DNA of 10,264 nucleotides from Planctomycetaceae bacterium. Its GTDB lineage: Bacteria; Planctomycetota; Planctomycetia; Planctomycetales; Planctomycetaceae. A program made the position numbers and the translations under genes. The stretch is from NCBI GenBank assembly GCA_003503535.1, contig DOCI01000287.1, forward strand, positions 3,055 through 13,318, given 5' to 3'. Shown piece by piece: positions 6,573-10,264 of the stretch; position 1 is the first letter of the stretch, and each line of letters starts with the position of its first letter. The notes under the pieces were generated by a model. It was not told the DNA's origin and did not search any database. It was given only the letters and a program-made list of their open reading frames with translations.

Positions 6573-7406
6573 ATGCGAATTATCGCCATCATGAATCAAA
6601 AGGGCGGCGTTGGTAAAACAACGTCCAGTGTTAATATTGCAGCAGGACTGGCTCGTCTGGGAAAACGGGTTTGCCTGATCGATCTCGATTCCCAGGGAAA
6701 CTCGTCATCCCATCTGGGGATCGATATTAACCAGGGGATGCAAACGATCTATCAGGTTTTCTCTGGGGAACGAAAACTGGTCGAAACTCGCCAGTTGGTC
6801 AAATCCAATCTCTGGGTCGTTCCTGCCAATATTGATTTGGCAGCGGTTGAAGTTGAGTTGGTCGATGCACAGGGTCGGGAATTTATTCTTAAGCAGGCTC
6901 TGGAGCAGTTTTCGCGAGAAGAGCGTGACAAACCTCTCGACTATGTCATCATGGATTGCCCGCCAGCGTTGAACACGGTAACGATTAACGCATTGACAGC
7001 CGCCACAGAAATCTTAATCCCTGTTCAGCCACACTATTTGAGTCTACAAGGGTTATCGCGTTTGTTGGAAACGACCGCCCTGATCAAAAGACGTTTGAAC
7101 CGTAATCTGATGATCACGGGCATGATGCTTTGCCTGTATGAAACAGGTACGAGACTGGCAGCTGACGTAACCGATGATTTGATGCGATTCCTGGAAGAAA
7201 GTGATCCACAGGCTCCCTGGGCAAATGCGAAAGTATTTAACAGTCGCATCCGCCGAAACATCCGTCTTGCCGAAGCTCCCAGTTATGCTCAGTCCATTTT
7301 TGAATACGCTCCCGACTCGACCGGAGCCCACGATTACGGAAATCTCGTTCAGGAAGTTCTGGCTTGCGCAAAAGATCAGCACAATCCACTCTCTTCAGCA
7401 GCTTGA
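6573..7406 (+). CDS. ParA/Soj-family partition ATPase
   Basis: This 277-residue P-loop ATPase belongs to the ParA/MinD superfamily. The deviant Walker A box KGGVGKTT spans residues 10-17, with signature Lys10 and Lys15. The A' motif [10 protein letters not shown] is at 34-43 (Asp37, Asp39) and the Walker B-like YVIMDCPP at 124-131 (Asp128). The basic segment [11 protein letters not shown] (224-234) matches the region by which ParA proteins bind DNA non-specifically. There is no N-terminal helix-turn-helix, so it is the short chromosomal Soj type. Such proteins dimerise on ATP, bind the nucleoid and move or position cargo, usually with a ParB partner that stimulates ATPase activity. No parB and no parS-like site is visible, so its partner and cargo are unknown: chromosome, plasmid-like or other. 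The start is backed by GGAAGG at 6561-6566. It ends at its own terminator. Confidence 0.92.
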   Translation: MRIIAIMNQKGGVGKTTSSVNIAAGLARLGKRVCLIDLDSQGNSSSHLGIDINQGMQTIYQVFSGERKLVETRQLVKSNLWVVPANIDLAAVEVELVDAQGREFILKQALEQFSREERDKPLDYVIMDCPPALNTVTINALTAATEILIPVQPHYLSLQGLSRLLETTALIKRRLNRNLMITGMMLCLYETGTRLAADVTDDLMRFLEESDPQAPWANAKVFNSRIRRNIRLAEAPSYAQSIFEYAPDSTGAHDYGNLVQEVLACAKDQHNPLSSAA

Positions 7407-7726
7407 TTTCGTTACCCGCTAAGAATTCCAAAGTACAGACAAACTGTCTGTGCTTTTTTCTTTGGTAGGTTGCGATTGACGATTGGAGAATCATTCCATT
7501 GATGTCTCATCAGCATCGGAATTCCTTCATCGAATTCTCATGCTGGCCATGTGCGATTGTCGCCTGGAATCGTTATCATGAATCGAGCGAATGATGAGAC
7601 TCATTGTAACTATCTCATCAATAATCAACCATACATAAGACTGTGACGTAATTTCGGCTCAGCCGTAATTATTGCGGATCCCCAGTCGATGCTGATGCTG
7701 CCAGCGTTTGCCGAATAGGAGAAATG
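7407..7726. other. Gap before the fumarase gene
   Basis: This 320-bp gap contains the ParA-gene terminator and two symmetric elements. TGATGAGA (7592-7599) and TCTCATCA (7613-7620) form an eight-base inverted repeat with a 13-base spacer. At 7650-7670, AATT-T-CGGCT-C-AGCCG-T-AATT is a near-perfect palindrome. Either could be a regulator site or leader hairpin for the fumarase gene. No clear promoter and no further gene were found. Confidence 0.5.
7431..7459 (+). terminator. Intrinsic terminator of the ParA-like gene
   Basis: GTACAGACA (7433-7441) pairs with TGTCTGTGC (7445-7453), with one G-U pair and the three-base loop AAC, extended by two A-T pairs. Six T's follow at 7454-7459. It lies 25 bases after the stop of the gene at 6573. 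Confidence 0.9.
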
Positions 7727-9154
7727 ATGTCTGAATTCCGTATTGAATGTGACTCCATGGGAGAAGTCCAGGTCCCAAAATCAGCGTATTATGGAGCACA
7801 AACTCAACGAGCCGTAGAGAATTTTCCAATTTCCGGATGGACACTTCATACCGATTTGATCCATGCCATGGGGTTGGTGAAATTTGCGTGTGGAACAGCG
7901 AATCGGGATTTGGGAAAATTAACCGGCACTGGAAAACGCCCGCTCTCGGACAAAGAAGTTGAAGCGATGCTGAAAGCCGCTCAGGAAGTGTCTGCCGGAA
8001 ACTATGACGATCAGTTTCCGATTGATGTTTTTCAGACGGGGTCTGGAACTTCGAGCAATATGAATTGCAATGAAGTGATCAGTAACCGAGCGATTGAAAT
8101 TCTGGATGGCGATCGCTTTGCTGCTGATAAACCAGTGCATCCCAACGATCATGTCAATATGGGACAAAGTACGAATGATACTTTTCCGACAGCCATTCAT
8201 GTCGCCGTCGGGATTGCCATCAAAGAGAAACTGATTCCCGCGCTCGAAAAATTCCAACAGTCCCTGAAAAAGAAGTCGGAAGCGTGGGACCAGATCATCA
8301 AGATTGGTCGAACTCACCTGGCGGATGCGACTCCTTTACGTCTTGGTCAGGAATTTGGTGGATTTGCACGTCAACTGGAGTTGAGCGTACAGCGGGCTAA
8401 GTTGGCGTTGGAGTCAATTCTGGAATTGCCGGTTGGTGGGACCGCCGTTGGTTCGGGGATTAACACACATCCTGAATTCGGTTCCCGCGTCGCTAAAGTA
8501 CTCGCGGATGAGACAGCTATCGATTTTGTGGAGGCTGAAAATCACTTTGAAGCCAATGCCCAGCGGGATGGTCTGGTGGGATGCCACAGTCAACTGAAAA
8601 CAATCGCAACCACCCTGTTTAATCTCTCCAATAACATTCGCTGGTTGGGTTCAGGCCCTCGATGTGGATTTAATGAAGTGATTATTCCGGATCGTCAGCC
8701 GGGAAGTTCGATCATGCCGGGGAAGGTGAATCCCGTCATGTGCGAAAGCATGATGCAGGTTGCGGCTCGGGTGATTGGAAATGACGGAGCGATCACAATC
8801 AGCGGAGCAGCAGGCGGAAACTTCCAGCTCAATATCATGATGCCGATGATGGCTCAAACGACGCTGGAAAGTGTGAATCTACTCGCATCAGCCTCTGATG
8901 CCTTTGTCGAATTCTGCAGCGATGACCTGGAAGCCAATGAAGAGGCCTGCAACGCAGCTGTCGAAAAAAGTTTGTCGATGGTGACGAGCCTGAATCCTCA
9001 CATTGGCTACGAAAAGGCTTCCAAACTTGCTAAGGAAGCGTTCAAGTCTGGTAAAACTATTCGCGAACTGTGTAGCGAACAGAAGATTCTGGATGAGGAG
9101 ACACTCAAGGAAGCCCTGGATCCAATGCGTATGACAGAGCCTCAAGTCGATTAG
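7727..9154 (+). CDS. fumC: Class II fumarate hydratase (fumarase C)
   Basis: The enzyme reversibly hydrates fumarate to S-malate in the cytoplasm as part of the TCA cycle; class II enzymes are iron-free homotetramers. At 475 residues it is of normal length. Counted from this start, GSGTSSNMN lies at 106-114 and HPNDHVN at 138-144, with His138 at the second (B) anion site. The catalytic His197 is in GRTHLADATP, and the mobile-loop signature GSSIMPGKVNP is at 326-336 with catalytic Ser327 and Lys333. The His in THLADATP argues against the closely related aspartases, which have Gln there, and the ending DPMRMTEP is fumarase-like. One segment reads MGQSTND where E. coli FumC has KSQSSND, a mild difference beside the active site. 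The ATG at 7727 is chosen over 7724 because AGGAG (7717-7721) is five rather than two bases away. A terminator follows. Confidence 0.95.
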   Translation: MSEFRIECDSMGEVQVPKSAYYGAQTQRAVENFPISGWTLHTDLIHAMGLVKFACGTANRDLGKLTGTGKRPLSDKEVEAMLKAAQEVSAGNYDDQFPIDVFQTGSGTSSNMNCNEVISNRAIEILDGDRFAADKPVHPNDHVNMGQSTNDTFPTAIHVAVGIAIKEKLIPALEKFQQSLKKKSEAWDQIIKIGRTHLADATPLRLGQEFGGFARQLELSVQRAKLALESILELPVGGTAVGSGINTHPEFGSRVAKVLADETAIDFVEAENHFEANAQRDGLVGCHSQLKTIATTLFNLSNNIRWLGSGPRCGFNEVIIPDRQPGSSIMPGKVNPVMCESMMQVAARVIGNDGAITISGAAGGNFQLNIMMPMMAQTTLESVNLLASASDAFVEFCSDDLEANEEACNAAVEKSLSMVTSLNPHIGYEKASKLAKEAFKSGKTIRELCSEQKILDEETLKEALDPMRMTEPQVD

Positions 9155-9181
9155 TGAATTAAGTAGAACAGAATTACTTTG

Positions 9182-9214
9182 GGCGTGGTCATAACTGATG
9201 ACCACGCCTTTTTT
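9182..9214 (+). terminator. Intrinsic terminator of the fumarase gene
   Basis: GGCGTGGTCAT (9182-9192) and ATGACCACGCC (9198-9208) form a perfect 11-bp stem with a five-base loop, followed by six T's (9209-9214). There is no good A-run on the other side, so it mainly serves the plus strand. Confidence 0.94.
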
Positions 9215-9261
9215 CGTCTTGAAGTTGCAGTGACCAGGAAGCAGAAATCCAAGTAAGTCGG

Positions 9262-9645
9262 TTATGAAGTCTGTTCCATTTCATCAAAGGGTTTAGTCCC
9301 TTCAATATATTTCAGTCCCCAATTGAATATCGATTTGAGAATTGGTTTGAGAGTCTTTCCTTTTTTAGTCAGTCGATAAGCCTCACGGCTCGGAATGGTC
9401 TCTGAAGGGTATTTCTCCACAATACCATGCTCCAGCAACCGGGCCAGACGGTTGGAGAGGATATTGGTCGCAATCCCCTCAGGAGACTTCTGAAACTCGC
9501 TGAAATGGGACTTGCCCAGGGCCAGATCGCGAACTACGAGTAAGGTCCACTTGTCGCCGATCAAATCGAGTGTACAGGCTACCGGACAGGGGGATCGATG
9601 AGATTCAGGTTTCATGACGGATACTTTGGGTTTTGGACTTGTCAT
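9262..9645 (-). CDS. HxlR-family winged-helix transcriptional regulator
   Basis: The protein (127 residues from this start) matches the HxlR family of small DNA-binding repressors or activators, some of which sense electrophiles or oxidants through an N-terminal Cys. The core runs CPVACTLDLIGDKWTLLVVRDL (about 20-41), FSEFQKSPEGIATNILSNRLARL (recognition-helix region, ~48-70) and a C-terminal wing and helix ending near NWGLKYIEG. Cys20 is the family Cys; Cys24 replaces what is usually Arg and gives a CxxxC pair. No start has a convincing Shine-Dalgarno. The frame is open to 9714, but that would code through both palindromes, so the ATG at 9645 (or 9615) is more likely. It is divergent from the cupin gene and probably regulates it and itself through the palindromes at 9657-9697. 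The inducer is unknown. Confidence 0.88.
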   Translation of the reverse strand: MTSPKPKVSVMKPESHRSPCPVACTLDLIGDKWTLLVVRDLALGKSHFSEFQKSPEGIATNILSNRLARLLEHGIVEKYPSETIPSREAYRLTKKGKTLKPILKSIFNWGLKYIEGTKPFDEMEQTS

Positions 9646-9666
9646 AAAGACAGATACTTGCATAAT
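9639..9666 (+). promoter_or_regulatory. Likely promoter of the cupin gene
   Basis: TTGTCA (9639-9644) and CATAAT (9661-9666), each five of six to consensus, are separated by 16 bases. Transcription would start near 9673, giving a leader of about 58 bases that includes palindrome 2. Confidence 0.45.
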
Positions 9667-9671
9667 GCAAG
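9657..9671. promoter_or_regulatory. Operator-like palindrome 1
   Basis: CTTGCATAATGCAAG is a perfect 7-1-7 palindrome. It contains CATAAT (9661-9666), which with TTGTCA at 9639-9644 (16-base gap) makes a good plus-strand promoter for the cupin gene. A protein bound here would block that promoter. Confidence 0.7.
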
Positions 9672-9682
9672 CATGCAGGTAA

Positions 9683-9697
9683 CTTGCATTATGCAAG
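9683..9697. promoter_or_regulatory. Operator-like palindrome 2
   Basis: CTTGCATTATGCAAG is a second perfect 7-1-7 palindrome. Read on the minus strand it is identical to palindrome 1, and the two centres are 26 bases apart. On the minus strand it holds CATAAT (9688-9693), with TTGTGT (9711-9716) 17 bases upstream, a possible promoter for the HxlR gene. Confidence 0.7.
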
Positions 9698-9716
9698 CGA
9701 CTGAAAGTTAACACAA
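9688..9716 (-). promoter_or_regulatory. Possible promoter of the HxlR gene
   Basis: On the minus strand TTGTGT and CATAAT are 17 bases apart. The -35 is weak (three of six) and the -10 good. The start point near 9681 would leave a leader of ~36 bases before the ATG at 9645. Confidence 0.35.
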
Positions 9717-9730
9717 TTCAGGAGAAGTTG

Positions 9731-10156
9731 ATGAGCAATTATACCATATTCGAAGCCGGAAGTTGGAATGATCTGGGCCAGCATGTTTTTGAACTTGGTC
9801 AATTGAAAGGGAAGGGAAAACTGTTTCTGGGAGATCTTCTCAAGACGACCGGCTGTGAGATTTCGATGAATCGAGTTGAAGCCGGGCAATCTTATCCATT
9901 CCATCACAAACATCATCAGCAGGAAGAAATTTATATCGTGGTTTCAGGACGTGGCGAATTTCAGATCGATGGTGAGATATTTCCTGTGCAGGAAGGTAGC
10001 GTGCTGAATGTTCGCCCTGCTGGCGTGCGAACTCACCGAGCCAGCTCCGAGGAACCTCTGTGTTATCTTTGTATTCAGGCAACTGAAAACAGTTTAACCA
10101 GCCATACCATTGGGGATGGAAAAATTATTCCGGGTGAAGTCGAGTGGCCTGCTTAA
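9731..10156 (+). CDS. Small single-domain cupin protein
   Basis: The 141-residue protein is a single cupin beta-barrel, probably cytoplasmic since no signal peptide is seen. Cupin motif 1 is visible as HHKHHQQEEIYIVVSGRG (58-75), offering His59, His61 or His62 and Glu65 or Glu66 as metal ligands. Motif 2, GSVLNVRPAGVRTHRA (89-104), supplies His102. The metal site therefore looks complete, so it may be an enzyme (isomerase, dioxygenase-like or epimerase) or a small-molecule binding protein; sequence does not say which. The ATG at 9731 is supported by AGGAG at 9720-9724, six bases upstream; the TTG just before it is not needed. It is divergent from the HxlR regulator and shares its control region, so it is probably induced by whatever the regulator senses. 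No obvious terminator follows. Confidence 0.88.
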   Translation: MSNYTIFEAGSWNDLGQHVFELGQLKGKGKLFLGDLLKTTGCEISMNRVEAGQSYPFHHKHHQQEEIYIVVSGRGEFQIDGEIFPVQEGSVLNVRPAGVRTHRASSEEPLCYLCIQATENSLTSHTIGDGKIIPGEVEWPA

Positions 10157-10194
10157 AGTCTTGTCTGATCTCGTACTCTGTACCTATCACTGAA

Positions 10195-10218
10195 GTTTTG
10201 CAAAACGCTTCAAAACGC
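10195..10218. repeat. Palindrome plus overlapping direct repeat near the right edge
   Basis: GTTTTGCAAAAC (10195-10206) is a perfect 12-bp palindrome. CAAAACGC occurs at 10201-10208 and again at 10211-10218, ten bases apart, about one helical turn. This could be a regulator site for a gene starting at the edge. Confidence 0.4.
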
Positions 10219-10233
10219 ATGAGAAGTCAGCAT

Positions 10234-10264
10234 ATGAAATATCGAGAGTATCTTAACCCGACGC
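10234..10264 (+). CDS. Possible start of a gene cut by the right edge
   Basis: An ATG at 10234, with GAGAAG (10221-10226) seven bases upstream, opens a frame that stays open to the edge (begins MKYREYLNPT). An in-frame ATG at 10219 is an alternative start. Ten residues are too few to name a family. Confidence 0.3.
   Translation, partial: MKYREYLNPT

Noticed and set aside
7727..9154. Aspartase (aspA) instead of fumarase
   Set aside because: The GRTHLADATP segment has the fumarase His where aspartases have Gln, and the C-terminal end is fumarase-like.
9646..9714. Longer N-terminus for the HxlR regulator
   Set aside because: It would translate through both palindromes and the likely promoters, and the extra residues are not family-like.

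Overview
The window looks like ordinary chromosome from a free-living bacterium of about 50% GC, most likely a member of the Planctomycetota (inference). The pointers are protein-level: an MMPL/RND-type permease tail, a secreted SMP-30/gluconolactonase-like protein with an extra C-terminal domain of a type I associate with planctomycetes, and a short secreted Ser/Gly-rich protein that opens like other planctomycete 'RRH-GSHGS' proteins. No rRNA, tRNA, CRISPR, insertion sequence or phage gene was seen.

Layout from left to right. Positions 3-599 (+) are the C-terminal part of an RND/MMPL membrane protein cut by the left edge. Positions 673-2235 (-) encode a group II PLP-dependent decarboxylase. 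It is divergent from 2405-3943 (+), a secreted SMP-30-like beta-propeller with an added C-terminal domain. That gene converges on 4030-5241 (-), a DegT/DnrJ/EryC1/StrS sugar aminotransferase, and a two-way terminator (3975-4012) lies between them. A gene-free stretch of about 640 bp follows, holding a possibly structured leader for 5879-6268 (+), the Ser/Gly-rich secreted protein. After a strong terminator come 6573-7406 (+), an orphan ParA/Soj-type ATPase, and 7727-9154 (+), a class II fumarase, each with its own terminator. Positions 9262-9645 (-), an HxlR-family regulator, and 9731-10156 (+), a small cupin, are divergent and share a compact control region with two matching 15-bp palindromes. 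A possible gene start lies at the right edge (10234).

Most genes look like single transcription units: they alternate in strand, are separated by gaps, and four clear intrinsic terminators isolate them. The only strong gene-to-gene link is the HxlR/cupin pair. There each palindrome contains a -10-like CATAAT, one facing each gene, which suggests that the regulator controls both itself and the cupin.

No complete novel multi-gene system is evident. The parts most worth a second look are the twin operator, the Ser/Gly-rich protein with its long leader, the SMP-30 fusion, and the ParA without a visible ParB.
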